Shown here in pieces: positions 1 through 12,089 of a stretch of 64,000 nt of DNA; the first letter of the stretch is position 1, and each line of letters starts with the position of its first letter. Location: the NCBI GenBank assembly GCA_022578605.1, contig MU394080.1, forward strand, positions 186,001 through 250,000. The letters run 5' to 3'. Source of the DNA: Camillea tinctor (taxonomy: Eukaryota; Ascomycota; Sordariomycetes; Xylariales; Xylariaceae). The translations under genes and the position numbers were made by a program. Below the pieces are notes generated by a model. It saw nothing but the letters and a program-made list of their open reading frames with translations, made no database searches and was not told the origin of the DNA.

Positions 1-332
1 ACACCGATCCTTATACTGTGGGTCTTGCAGTCTCGATTTTTGACGCGCTCCGTGTACTAAGTACCACTAGGTCTTGAATTTCTAGTAACAAGCTCCATCG
101 CGTCTACACAACTACAATTCCCCCCTCTACGTCACTCGTTTTCCCTCCGAGAACAGCGTAATCGGAGAACGCCAAGTCGCAGGTCCTCCGTCGAATTGAA
201 TTGTTCATCCTAGGATTCAATAAGCTATTTGGCATGAGAGGATTCATTTGATCATTCTCAACTGCTCTCTTACACGTAGAACACAACGAAGCCAAGCTAC
301 CGCGTGTGTCCTCGTGTGCGGTCTTGTGGTTC
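1..332. other. 5' flank of the CENP-T gene
   Basis: No supported gene lies here. It is the upstream region of the plus-strand CENP-T gene and should hold its promoter and 5' UTR. Short open frames on the minus strand lack any recognisable protein. I saw no convincing TATA box. Confidence 0.5.
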
Positions 333-2104
333 ATGATGGCGTCCAACAATAACAATAACAATCACCCGAACTCGGCCCAGAATCGCCGTCTCGCACCCCT
401 CAGCACCCCGCGAATGATAGCGACTCCCAACCGCCGCGCCACCAGCACCGAGCCCTTCTCGGCACGTCTATCCGCCTCAGCTCGCCGCAATGCCGCCGCG
501 ACGCCGCACGCCCGGGCCGCGATCCGGGCCCTCGACCAGCGCCGGGCCGCGCTCTTCACTCCGGGGCGCACTCGCCGCCGCAGCCTGCGCGAGCAGCGCG
601 AAACGCCCCGCGACGTGCTGCGGAACCTGAGCCGCGTGCTCGCCCCGGGCACCACCACCATGTCCTCGTCCTCGTCCTCGTCTTCGCCGAACAAGTCCCA
701 CGGCGGTAACTCCACGCTGCCCGACATCAACGACGATGACTTCGATGACGATGACGAGTTCCCGATCGAGCGCCCGCGGTTCTCGCTCCCTCTGGGTCCG
801 GAGGACGACGATGACGACGACCTGAAGCCGCCTCGCCTTAGTGGGCTCGAGGACGAGAACTACACAGCTACGTCGATAGAGCTCCCGCGGCGGGCGTGGA
901 GCGAGGCACCCTTGGGCCGTGCGAGTCTTAATAGTGCGCGGTATAGCGATTACATAGGCCCTGAGTTACAGAGTGACGATGTGGGCATCGATTCGGGGTT
1001 CTTCCCGCCGCCGGCCCTAGATGACGATGATGGCGGACCCATGACGCTAGATGAGCAGACTATGATTGAGCGGTACGTGCGATTCATTTGCTACACCCCC
1101 CTTACTAGTACTATTAAAGTATTTCCCTTTTCAACATATACACTAACATCTATTTCTAGCCTGGATGCGGAGGTGGCCCGACGCCAGACCCTCCTCGGGC
1201 GCCAGAGCGACTTCGGCCCAATCCACCTGCCCGAACCCGAGAATGAGAGCACCTTCATGATGGGCGGTGTCGAGTCCCCCGCACGGGACCAGACTATGAC
1301 CGGGGCAATCGAGGAGGGAGTAGAACAAGACGGCACCGAAGCTGACGCCCCCCAAATGTACGACTATGACTCGGACGGAAACGAACCCTTTGGGGTCCCT
1401 GATCTAAATGAGGACGACACGAATGACACGGGACTGGGGGAGGACTCGCGGCTCAATGAGACGACCATGCTCTCCGCCTCGCGGCCCGCAACGCAGACCT
1501 TCGAGTTCACGGCCCGGAGTCGAAGCCGACGCGGCAAGCCCGGCAAGAAGATATCGCGCTACGGCATCGAGTACCCCTCCCTGCCACCGAGCGTGGTCAA
1601 GCGTCTGGCGACGACGTTTGCCAAGACAGCGGGCATGCGGAACGCCAAGATCAGCCCCGATACGTTGGATGCGATCATGCAAGCCACCGACTGGTTCTTC
1701 GAGCAGCTCGGGGACGACCTGTCGGCGTATGCGAGGCACGCGGGGCGCAAGACGATCGATGAGAGCGACATGGTTACGCTTATGCGAAGGTGCGTTGATT
1801 CGTCCTTATTTTTTTTCTTGACTTTCATCCCTTCCCTCTTTCGTTCCTTGTCCCTCTTTTTCTCCATCAGGTGTAGTTGCTGTTATATCTTTTTAAAAGC
1901 AACAAAGTCTTTTCTAATTTATAGTACACATATAGACAACGTCAAACTAGCGCTTCTACCACGCCTTTCGCGCTCGCGCAGAGGTATCTTCCACGCGAGC
2001 TTCTACAGGAGATGCGCATGTCGGCACCAATTACAAGTAAGGCGCCCCGGAAAAAGTCGAAACAGTCAAGGGACGGTGAAGAAGGAGAGGAGGAAGTTAC
2101 ATGA
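333..2104 (+). CDS. cenpT: Centromere protein T (CENP-T/Cnn1), histone-fold kinetochore protein
   Basis: CENP-T is an inner-kinetochore (CCAN) subunit. Its C-terminal histone fold pairs with CENP-W and binds centromeric DNA, and its N-terminal tail recruits the Ndc80 complex; both roles are known from the family. The spliced gene has exons 333-1072, 1160-1789 and 1936-2104, giving 512 residues. The first intron (87 bp) is a multiple of three, so the frame reads through it; the second is 146 bp. The N-terminal two thirds is disordered, rich in Arg, Ser and Thr early and then in acidic clusters. The C-terminal ~130 residues begin near YPSLPPSVVKRLATTFAK, continue through a region with DESDMVTLMRRQRQ across the second splice, and end with a block like PFALAQRYLPRELLQEMRM, the hallmark CENP-T C-terminus. 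A second ATG lies directly after the first (333 and 336). The gene converges on shy1. Confidence 0.9.
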
Positions 2105-2202
2105 AAAGCCTAGTACAATGGAATTTTCATCATCTTTTGGGGGGTGAATTCCTACCTATGGACACAGGAATAGAATACCGGTGGTGGCCATGGGTATGGC
2201 TA

Positions 2203-3356
2203 TCACCAACTTTTGTTCATGCGCACGCGGCGAGAGATATCCGTTGCAGGCTTCTTGACCACCATGTAAAACATTATCGACGTCGCGATGGCGAGTCCGT
2301 ACCTGGAAAGCAAGGGAGGATATCGTTAGTACTGGCGGCGTTGAATAGCAGATAGAAGGAGGAAGAGGGGAAAAAAAGGAGGGTTACCATGTGAAGATAT
2401 ACTGGGCGTGGTTGTTTCTGAGGTTAACCTCGGCCGGTCTACCGATAGGAATGCCTTTAGCTTGGAACTCCATGGCCTGCAGCAAGTCGGGCTCTGCGGC
2501 AGAATAACAATGTCAGCAGAAAAGAAAGGAGGCGGAAGAAAAAGGAGATGATCAATAAAGAGATAAAAAAGAAAAAAAATTTACCCATCGTCTGCTCCAC
2601 CCATACCGGCTGGCTCCCCGTCAGAGCAGCCATCTCATTGACATCAGGGAAGTAAAACTCCCCCTTATCGGGCCGGTTCACCGGCGTGAACATGTTCTTC
2701 TTCCACGGCTCCCGCAGCAACCCCTCCACCACGACCTCCCCCTCGGGCAGCCCCGCGACTCGATCCCGCTGCCGCCGCAACTTCTTGCTGATCCACCCGC
2801 GGTTCACGAGCACCGTCGCGCCATCATCATCCTCCCCCCGCTGCAGCGGCGTCACAACCATGTACCCGTCCTCCCCGTCGCGCATGCGCGGCCCCACCAG
2901 CATCTCCCGGTCGTGCCGGTACCTGCCCTGCGCCACCACCCGCCGGTAGTCGAACTCGCGCACCGCGTCGGGGTCCACGCGCGGCGGCAGCGGCAAGGGA
3001 GGCCGGACGAGACGGTCCTCGCACTTGGCGATCAGCTCCGTTTTCCACCCCAGCCGCTGCACTTGCCATGTGCCCAGCAGGAACGCGGTGACCGGGATTA
3101 TGGCCAGGATTATGAGGCCCGGTCCGTGGCGACGACCCGCGCGCACGAGCTCCGGCGGGTGGTCCAGGATGGATGTGAAGGTTGGGTCGTCGGCGGGGTT
3201 GGAGGGGGGTGGGCGGGAGGAGGAGGATGAAGCCCGGGGGGCGGGAAGGGTGCGGCGAGGGGAAAGGGGAGGCCGGAAGTGGTGGGTGAGAGATTGTGAG
3301 ACTTGTCTGGTGAGGGAGCGCGCGGTTGGCGGCGTGAGCCAGCGAGGGGTGCTCAT
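2203..3356 (-). CDS. shy1: SURF1/Shy1, cytochrome c oxidase assembly protein
   Basis: Shy1/SURF1 is a mitochondrial inner-membrane factor that helps assemble the Cox1 haem a module of complex IV (family knowledge). Minus-strand exons are 3356-2585, 2493-2388 and 2302-2203, giving 325 residues. The Arg/Ser-rich N-terminus fits a mitochondrial presequence. TM1 spans about residues 80-97 and is followed at once by the signature GTWQVQRLGWK. The intermembrane domain includes VLVNRGWISKK and EFYFPDVNEM. TM2 lies near residues 290-308, after NNHAQYIFTWYG. The usual two-TM layout and length are intact. The CDS ends 98 bp from the end of the converging CENP-T CDS, so the 3' UTRs probably overlap. Confidence 0.93.
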
Positions 3357-4792
3357 GGTTAGAGCTTTGTCAGAGCTTTGTCAGAGCTTTGTGGGGTCAG
3401 TTCGATCGGTCGGTCGCTAGGTAGTAGGTGAAGGTTGGTAGGTCCTAATAGGTAGTTGGTTGACTGAACATTGTTTGGGGTATGGGCAGGAATTAGGGAG
3501 GGAGCAAATTCGATTCTCGGATGAATGCTAGTATATGCTCTTTCTAAATATGTCGTCGGTTTTGCCTCGTTAAGCTATCGGCGCTAACTAGATAATAAGA
3601 TGGGGCTAAAGGACCCTCGTTATATAAATAGTCTTCCGATAAGATAATTCCTACCTAGGTAGTAGATAATGGCCGTGTATTTATTACGTTTTGCCTACTT
3701 TATTACTTACAGCTGCCGTGTTTGCTAAAGAAGGTGTTAGAAGCACATTCAGGGTTATAAAAGAGAGGTTGGCGAGAGAGGTTTACTTATTAGCTAGTTC
3801 ACCACCATTTCTTATATTTAATTTATTCTTTTTCTTTTATTTCTTTTACTTCTTTTATACCTTATAAGCTATATCGGCGACCTAAGGTCATTGTCACAGC
3901 TACGACTTATAGATTAAATGGGGGGGGGGGGGGGGGGGGATTTATAAAAAAAACCTTTAAATGAAAATTAATTATTATTTTAAAAAAAAAATTGAACCAA
4001 GGTTTTATATGAGANNNNNNNNNNACCCCCCCCCCCCCCCCCTCCCCCCCTCCCCCCCCCCCCCCCCCCCCCCCCGCCCCCCCCCCCCCCCCCGCCCCCC
4101 CCCCCCAATTATAAAAAAAACCTTTAAATGACAATTCAGTATTATTTTATAACAAAAAGTGAACCCTCGTTGTCATTCAGCAATAAACTGCTCTGTGTAG
4201 TGTCGAACACCCCGCATTAACAACGCCTCCCTATTCCAGCGAAAGCAAACAGGTTGTAAGGCCACGGATTGAACGTAGAACCTTTCTGTGCGTGGCGCGG
4301 GGCAGGTGTGTGTGTAGCTACTTGAGCTAGCCATACTGTGGCAAGAACGGACACCGGGTGCATGTTTTTTATCAGCCTATATATACCTAAGTATCTAGCA
4401 ATGGAATCATATTTTTATATAGTCCTTCATGTAGATTTGAATAGTTTCCTGTCTACTATGATATGACATTAATCCGTGAAGCTTAAGGTACTATCATGTT
4501 TTAAACAACCATATATAGCCATGGCTAACAAATAAATACCTTTATCCCTGATCTTTCCTAATATATCTCACTTTATATCTTCATCACCCCATATGACAGA
4601 GGTGAGGTAAAGCAATTTAGGATTTCTCAATTAAATCATTTATAATAGTTCAACTGCTTTAAGAAAGCTTTTTTAAACGCCTTTCTATAGCCCGTACTAA
4701 GTCAAAGTATGTGTAGATTTCGCCCCACAGATACATCTCGGAAAGTCCTATCTGGTTCACTGCCTTAGATGTATATGGAATTCAGCAGCACG
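3357..4792. other. Intergenic region with assembly gap, between shy1 and the NLR-like gene
   Basis: AT-rich and without a supported gene. It contains one ACCTAGGT palindrome (3653), a poly-G run, the N gap and a long C-rich run described separately. The promoter of shy1 lies at the left end and the 3' UTR of the NLR-like gene at the right end. Confidence 0.6.
3920..4170. other. Assembly gap flanked by poly-G, poly-C and a corrupted duplicate
   Basis: Ten Ns (4015-4024) are preceded by 20 Gs (3920-3939) and followed by about 80 bases of almost pure C (4026-4106). About 60 bases after the Gs (3940-4002) match about 60 bases after the Cs (4107-4170), both starting around ATAAAAAAAACCTTTAAATG. 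In the left copy most differences turn C or G into A or lengthen A runs, as a low-quality read end would. This looks like a gap-filling artefact and not native sequence. True sequence is probably missing or misjoined here. Confidence 0.85.
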
Positions 4793-7700
4793 TTATTGCT
4801 GAAGTGCATGACCATCTCCTTCTCCTTCAAGGCACGGCACGGACCAACAGGCAAAATCTAAAAACTCGGACAAATCTAAGATCGTCAATCCACCCCTGTC
4901 CCTCAAGCTAATGTCAGCTTGGCCTTTATCTATCAGCAACTCAAAGATATCATTTCTCTCGTACCACACGGCTGTATGCAATACCGACCATCCCTTACCG
5001 TTTTGTAAGTTGATATCAACTTGACCTGTACGTAAAAGCAATTCGCAAATTCCCATTCTTCCGTTCTGGACAGCTAAATGCAGCGCCGAGTTGCCATCAA
5101 TGTTTTGTAAGTTGACATCAACCCCATATGCCTTTATTAGAAGCGATCTGCAAATTGCCTCTTCCCCGTTGTATGCAGCAATATGCAGCGCTGACCATCC
5201 GTTAACGTCTTGTGAGTTGATATCAACTTTACCTGTACTTAGAAGCAATCTGCAAGCAACCTCTCTCCCGTTCCCTACGGCATGAGACAACACCGACTGG
5301 CCGAAGAAGTTCTGCGAATTGACATCCGCTCCATGTTCTATTAAAAGTTTGCATGTTTTGAGCCATTCTTGTTCTCGCCTTGTCCTGATACGAAACCTGC
5401 GATCTCCTGCAGCGTGCCATAACGGAGTTTGTTCGCGGCAGTCTTTCGAGTCGACAGTAATCCCTTTTGACTCTAAGAGTACCCTACAAGTGTATTTGTA
5501 GCCCTTTCTTGCAGCTTTTGATAATGGCGTTGCTCCCAAGTGATCCCCCAAGTTTACATCGACCTTTCCCGTATCCAAGAGTGCTCCGCAAGTCATGAAG
5601 TGACCTCGGTTTGCAGCCGCGGATAGTGGTGTTGCGCCAAAGCGGTCCTGATGGTTGAAATTTATGTCTTTTCTGCCCAACAATATGCCGATAATGCCCA
5701 CGTATTCGTGCTTACAGGCAATGAACAGCGGAGTCCTGTTATATCTGTCGACTTTATTGAAATCAATATTTGGTACGCGAGATTGTAAGTGCCAGACAAT
5801 AGGCCCTTTCCTCATCTCTACAGCAATACGCATTAGGGTAGTGCTGTTATCCGCAGCACTGTTTGGATCAGCCTTATCCAGATATGAATCTATTACCATC
5901 TTCACAACACGTGTGCTATATTGCCATAGGTAATCTCCTTTTAGAGGTCGACGTATTAGGTAACACAACAAGTGAAAGAGGAAATCGGCATCAGGATTTC
6001 CAGCATTCAGCAATAGCTCCATAGTTTGGGGGTCTCCGTAGGAGACATGGTATGCCGTTCGGCCCTTGTGAACAGGTTGGCTAATTCCAAGGCCTGTGCC
6101 TATCAATATGTTGATAGCTTCTCTTTGCTGGCTTTTCACAGCTACTTGTAATGGAGTTACTCCATAACAGGTATTGGTAATTTCTGCTCTTCCATGGGTA
6201 TCTTTCGTAACGGCGGTTAGAGTTCTCAGCAGCCCGAATCTTGACGCTACATGTGCGACTGTATGCAGGTCATTGCGAAGAACAGGTATATATCTCCAAC
6301 TAGATGGGAGTGGTAGATATTTGTAGATGCGATGTACTAGCTCACATATATGATTTGACGGCCAAGAAACTAGGTTCATTAAGTAATCCTCAGGGACATC
6401 CTCTGTTTCTTGAGCTTCTACATCGCACGCGTGAAGAATCCATGATTCTGTAGCGTATAATAAAAAAGTGCTACAGTTTGAGCCTACACGGGAGCAGAAT
6501 TCGTAGTCGTTGTCGTGAGCAGTTTGACGCCCCACAATATCCAGGTATCGGATACAAGAGCGTAATTGGAGGTAATGAGGCACTCGGTCCAATTCGTTGG
6601 CCAGCGCGACTTTCGTTTCTAGGTAAGCCAGGCCGTCCTTTGTGAAGAAATCCTTGACCGTTTGGTGAATGAACTGGACATTCTCAGTTTGGGATAGAAA
6701 ATTAGGTAGACACTCTACCAAGCCGCAAGTGAGAGCCTTGATCCTGTCACGGACCTTGTCTTCCTGCATCAAACTTCTAGAACCTTTGTACTGTTCCAAT
6801 GTTGAGCACGTGCTATCCTTAACCACGGCCATAGCCCATCTTAACTCATCCGGCGACAACGGCCTCTGTGCGTAGCAAACCCATCGTATCAGTTGCAGTG
6901 CATCTAGCGTTTCTGTAATTCCCTCGGTGATCTTCAAGTACATTTCTTCCAAGTCTCTGGGTATCTGCTGTACTCTTCGCTGGATGCCTCGAGACGAAAC
7001 CGATTCATATTGATCATCTCTTGCAGCATCTATAACAAGTTGGGCCCATAAAAACACTCCTGAAGCATGCCGTATAATCGTAGGCGCCAGATAATCCAGA
7101 TCTTCCTCGAAAAGACGTGTTTGTATATAGCGATTGATGTCGTTTGTATTATGCTCTTCAACGCATATTTCCAGGTCATTTTCCAATGTTAACATAGGAT
7201 ATTTTCGACAAGTGAAACATATGCCGAAACGAAAACGAGATGATTTTTGAGCTTGTAGTACCCTCTGAAGCTCTTGGAAGAATTTAACTAGGGTTATGGC
7301 GGTCTTCTTGCCACATTCGTCGAGTGCGTCTACCAGCAACAAAACATGGGATAACTTGATGACATTTTTCAGTGAAGATTTCAGAAGCTCTTGCAGCTCA
7401 GCTTCGTGCCAAGGCTGTTCCTTGTATCGGTTTAAGTACTTGTCGATAATACGATCTCGTGCACTAGGAATTCCCTTCAAAATATGATAAAGAAGGTACC
7501 GGTAGAGACCGAGGGGGGTCCTCTGAAGCTCGCTGCCACGACCATGGAAAAAGAAGTGGAGGACCAAAACATCTTCCTTTGGTGTGTCCAATAACTCCCG
7601 AATCACATGCTTCAGTAAAGTCGACTTTCCAGATCCTGGTTTACCTTTTATCCAGAGAAGGCCCCTAGATTGATCACGCCAATCCACAAAAGTTTTATGA

Positions 7701-9446
7701 ACTGCTAGCCACTTGCATGTCTCGCTATGTGCCTCTTTAATATCGTAGAATCGGGTTTCCATTTCACAAAAGGCTAGTGAGTCCAAGCAAGCTTTAGCCT
7801 CCTCTGATTTCATGGGGTATTTAGCTAAGTAAGAATCTTAGTATTACTCATATGTGTAGATTTCACCTGGAATTTCTGCTCAAGATGAGATTACGCACTG
7901 TGCTTCGCAAAACGTATAGGCACCACCTCGCAAGCCTCCTGATAGAATTCTTTGAGTCGATTACGAACAGTCGAATAAAGGTGCTCTTCCTTCCTGCTAT
8001 ATTTTATGAGCCCTGAATGGTCAAGGTCGAGTGCAATGTAATCTGTCTTGGCCATCGACACCAACCCTACAGCTGTAGCAGACTGTTGCGTCACCAGCAA
8101 ACATAAGTTGTTGCTGTATCGGAGATCACTATCTTCGCCAGCCTATATTGGGATCATCAGCAGGTCCTCTCTCTCTCTCTCTCTGTTAGTTGCTTAGGTA
8201 GTTAATGCAATTTACCTCCAAAGTCTGGGATTTTACCCGCTCATAAAAATTTGTGGTTCTATACTCATACTTGCAAGTAGTTGCAAACTGCTCAGCAAGG
8301 CTTCTTAGGAAGCTAGAGGGCTCAGAGTCCTGGGTGGTTACTAGTTCACGAATGAAGTCTTCGTTTGGCTGACCCTTAACTATGCTCATGAGTTGATCAT
8401 ACCGTAGGCCAGAGTGGGGTACACCAAAGAAAAGCATTCCGTAACACGCATCGTGGAGTAAAGACTTGTTCGAGGGTTTGTTCAATGAATACAGTAGTGC
8501 CTATTATGTGCAGTTAGCCCCCGAGATCTCATTGGTACTTATCGTCAGCTTACCTGCTTGACTAATAGGCCGCCAAGGCTATGACCAATGAATATGACCG
8601 GACGTTTATCAGTCTATTCCGCAGTTAGTGTAGATTCCGTGGTTAACACAAGCACGTACACTATCAGCCCTTCGGAATGCGTTGATGTTCTCCGTCAAAG
8701 TTTCCCCTAACGACATGATAGATAGTAGTTTATTATTCGTCTTTAGCGGCGAATTGTACCCGTAGAGTAAGACTCTAGCTTGGGGGAGGTCTCTAGGAAT
8801 GTAGTCCCGTAGCCAAACATCATCGTGTCCTGGAGACTTGGTCTTCCAAGAGCCGAATGGGTGGCTGTTAAGGCCGGGCACCGCAATGATACTAATAATC
8901 AGAAGAATAGGTTAAAACTTATTAGGTAGGTAGCTTCCTAAAGAGATGCTGATAGACCTACTCGACGCTTGCATCTTCCCCAGGGTCATAAAGAGGCGTG
9001 ATTCCAAGAAATTCATGGTCGTATATGTATTCAAATTGATGTTCCTCGTGAGCAGTTTCGATACGTTTAACCAATTGAGGTCCATTGATTAATGTGTGGA
9101 AGGTAACCGTAGCGTAGACCTCACGCCGATTATATTTAGCAACGGTAAAACGATTCATTGTACGTATAATTTTATGAAGATCAGAATCATCACGAGCGAT
9201 AAGCTCCAGACGTGATCTTAAGTTGCTAGCAGTCTGATCAATAGCATCCTTTTGGTCTGTAGCTTCGGAAAGAGGTGCTTTAATACGTATGGTTATATAA
9301 GAAACCTTGACCTGTTTGTCCCTTCGAGGGACTTGTTCGTTCTTCTTAGAGATTCCTATCCAGGAATACAGCCAATCCAACGCGAGGGTTATAGAGAGGG
9401 CAAGAATGCCACGTAGCAATTTGAACGGGTTTATATATATGCCCAT
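4793..9446 (-). CDS. NLR-like protein: TM anchor, alpha/beta hydrolase, NACHT, ankyrin repeats
   Basis: Six minus-strand exons (9446-8962, 8891-8660, 8613-8554, 8500-8216, 8142-7899, 7824-4793) splice to 1445 residues; introns are 46-74 bp. A hydrophobic segment at about residues 9-31 suggests a membrane anchor. A PGAP1/SERAC1-type serine hydrolase domain follows (about 160-430): VPGLNSHPFGSW, nucleophile elbow GHSLGG with Ser251, then FFGVPHSG and a DHSG motif (Asp395, His396) that could complete the triad. The NACHT domain has Walker A GKPGSGKST (Lys502) and Walker B LLLVDALDE (about 597-605), then a winged-helix-like region with FIHQTVKDFF near 820. From about 985 to 1415 there are roughly 9-10 ankyrin repeats. 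In fungi this layout belongs to NLR-like proteins linked to heterokaryon incompatibility and non-self response. Ligand and output are unknown. The ankyrin repeats are diverged, not near-identical. Confidence 0.88.
8167..8184. repeat. (CT)9 microsatellite in an NLR-like gene intron
   Basis: Nine CT dinucleotides inside the intron between exons 4 and 5 (8143-8215) of the NLR-like gene. On the coding strand it is a purine tract and does not supply the polypyrimidine tract. Confidence 0.9.
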
Positions 9447-10863
9447 GTTGAGTAGTTGTCTCGATCAAAGTAGAAGAATGGATATCAATGTCTAGCTAGG
9501 ATTCATAATATATGGTGACTGAGAAGATGGTATGGTATACCTAGGAGTTGATTCCTGAGAAAATGAGAAGACACCACGGGATATTGAGTGAAGGGGAAGG
9601 TACTGAGAATAGAGAATAAATGGTTACTCAAGGAGCATCTTATAATAGGACCATGTCAGCAATATAGTATAACGTTACGCTGCGTCCGGCAGGCTGGCGT
9701 TGAAATACCTTGCCTTGCAATTTATTTACAAGTGGCGTAGCACAATTCAGTAGCAATAGTTGTATCTTTTATTCTGCGGATAAATATTTAGAGTACCTAT
9801 ATAAGTATATATATTTTAAAGTAGGTATCCAATCGAATATTTTCTTATTTACCTAGCCTAGGTATCTGTGTTACAACTCGGGAGCGACCCTATCGTCAAG
9901 ATGTCTGCCTTGTTTGCCCCGATTACCTGCAAACAGCCTGTTAAGATGGAGTTGCGTATAGAGGAGGGTGGTATGAAGTATAGAGTATGTAGTATGGGGC
10001 CAAATCAATCCTCACGCGACCCCAAAATGAGTATAAGAAATAGGGCTGCGCATTCCTAAGTACCCATCTCACAAGTATTTGATGCATTATGCTGAAGCTG
10101 AATAGAGAGAAAGAAAACAAAGCTACTTACATCTATAAACACCCACTTAACGCTTTTTTATGTAAGTAGACCTTTTCGTTTGGTTAATACCTAGTGAGTT
10201 TATTAACCTAGGTACAATTCGAATATACTAGTATGCTACATCCATACAGGTGAGCATTACAGCCTTGCAACCGCCCCCTTTCCCCTCTTCTTTTGGCCCC
10301 CGAGACAAGTAGTACGCGCGTCTGCTGAATGTAACTTCGAATATGACTAGAATACATCATTTGATCAACTTGCTACCTGTGCCATACCTGGATTCGGCAA
10401 GTTTATAGGTAGGTTACATGTCTAGAGCCAGCGAGTCTCAACCACAGCATCGAGCCTTATTTGGGTTCTTGATATATATAACCTAGCTGCATCAACTGAT
10501 AAAACATCTGGTTGGCAGAATGCCACTCAACTTACCCCACCAACTTAGATCGTCAGTTTAAGCGCCCGGACTTTTCAAACTTAAGTCTCACTGCAGATTA
10601 CACCGAACCTCAGCCTTCCTTTCATATCCACTAGTTTATGGTACATCTTAGGTGCCTTGAAACCCATTTGTGTCTTCACAAAATGAACTCGATATCAAAT
10701 AGGCCCCCAACACCGCCGCCTCCACCGCAGATCAGGACGGCACCCCGTTCGGCGTTCTCTAGATGAGCGCCCATCGCAGTTTCTAGCAAACTTAGAGGCT
10801 GCCGGCGAAAATGTCTGGGAGACTGCTGTCACTAGTCTGGCTCCTCCGCCTAGATACCATCCC
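9447..10863. other. Intergenic region, divergent promoters of the NLR-like and AIG2-like genes
   Basis: About 1.4 kb with no supported gene apart from the possible out-of-frame 5' coding segment of the AIG2-like gene (about 10683-10863). It carries TATATA-type AT-rich tracts at about 9800-9820 and an ACCTAGGT palindrome at 10206. Confidence 0.55.
10683..10863 (+). pseudogene. Probable 5' coding extension of the AIG2-like gene, broken by a one-base frame shift
   Basis: From ATG 10683 a proline-rich frame (MNSISNRPPTPPPPPQIRTAPR) runs to a TGA at about 10764. Sequence from about 10751 to 10863 is coding-like in a second frame (SLDERPSQFLANLEAAG), which continues directly into the 10864 ORF. 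No intron of usable size separates the two frames. A single extra base near 10743-10755 would explain it, either as a sequencing error or as a real mutation. I cannot tell which. Confidence 0.5.
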
Positions 10864-11334
10864 ATGGTCTACTTTTTCTACGGTACCCTCACGCAGCCTA
10901 AGGTCCTCAAACGCGTGCTAGAGTTGGATCATGAACCAGTCATGCGGCCAGCCAAGATCGTCGGTTATTCCCTTACGAAATGGGGTGACTACAAAGCCCT
11001 CATCGACGGAGAAATGGGGGAGGAAGTCAGCGGCATGGCATATGAGGTGACTTCTCCCCAGCATGAATACCAGTTGGCATACTACGAGACGAATGCGTAC
11101 GACCTCGCGCCTTGTTTCATAGATTTTACGGATGGGCAAGAGCCTACCCGGGTTCTCGGATCAACGTTCAAGTATGCCGGGGATGCGATGGCGCTGAAGG
11201 AAGGGAGATTCGATCGCAAGCTGTGGGAATTCAGGATGGGCTTAAGATTGCCAGAGAACTGGAAGGAGAGGAGTGATCAGAGGGACAAAGAGGTCGAGAC
11301 TAAGGTTGATACCAATACCAATATCTATACCTGA
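10864..11334 (+). CDS. AIG2-like / gamma-glutamylcyclotransferase-fold protein
   Basis: The protein has 156 residues from the ATG at 10864. It opens with VYFFYGTLTQP, the first strand and glycine loop of the GGCT/AIG2 fold; this loop binds the substrate in family enzymes. An acidic residue at the expected catalytic place is Glu75 in YYETNAYDL. Family members cyclise gamma-glutamyl compounds, but many fungal AIG2-like proteins have no known substrate, so a precise reaction is not claimed. The frame stays open upstream of this ATG and encodes family-like sequence (PSQFLANLEAAGENVW just before YHPMVYFF) without an in-frame ATG. The nearest plausible start, ATG 10683, is out of frame by one base. 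The native protein may therefore be longer than annotated. Confidence 0.75.
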   Translation: MVYFFYGTLTQPKVLKRVLELDHEPVMRPAKIVGYSLTKWGDYKALIDGEMGEEVSGMAYEVTSPQHEYQLAYYETNAYDLAPCFIDFTDGQEPTRVLGSTFKYAGDAMALKEGRFDRKLWEFRMGLRLPENWKERSDQRDKEVETKVDTNTNIYT

Positions 11335-12089
11335 GCGCAGGGAAGATTTTTTTTTTTAAAAATCCCCCCCCAAAAAACAAAACCTACAAATTAGATGTGC
11401 TGTGCTTAGGGTTTTATGATGCTATCATGTTCGACAAAGTTTAAGATAGAATGTTATATGAAGGCCGGCTTTATGCGAGCTCAAGTATGAAGCAGCGTGA
11501 ATTTAATCAATATGCATTAAACACCTAACCTACCTAGGTAGGTTAATCTTTTATCGGGTTATGTAGTTGAGGTTCGTCTCTGCAAATATTATTAAGCTAG
11601 TGTAGAGCCGCGCTAACATGCGGCATAGTGGGACCTGGACTAACCTGATGAGCTGCAGCTGGGGTACCCGTCTTGCCTGAATACCGTGTCAGTTAAGCTT
11701 AGTTGCTACTACATAACAGCTGCGTCGGTGGCCTACCACAAGCAATTACCAATCATCTTATCCACAGCTCACTTAAACTCATCCCCGGGCCCCGCTACCT
11801 CTTTAACCTACTTTACCTATTACTACTATCTATTTACTCGATACTTACTGGTCTCGTGATATTTTTATGTCTGATCACATCTAACATTGATACTGAATTC
11901 CTAACAGAGTTTACTTCAAGAGCAGCTACCGGCTCTACCCGCGATACCTCTTATTTATTACCGGGTACTTTCTACTCTTAGGTTAGAAACCTAGGTACCT
12001 CATACTTACTACATACACTCTTATCCCTTCACACATTTCAAAACCCATCACCAAATTCTAGGCCTTCATCAGGAGTACTCGCGCTCGCT
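11335..12089. other. Intergenic region upstream of the UBX gene
   Basis: No gene supported. Two ACCTAGGT palindromes lie at 11532 and 11989, the first embedded in a larger imperfect palindrome. A pyrimidine-rich stretch at about 11700-12080 is probably the promoter and 5' UTR of the UBX gene; its open frame (11703-11981) is low-complexity. Confidence 0.55.

Noticed and set aside
11703..11981. 92-residue plus-strand open frame before the UBX gene
   Set aside because: Leu/Ile/Ser-rich translation of a pyrimidine-rich leader; no family features and no good start context.
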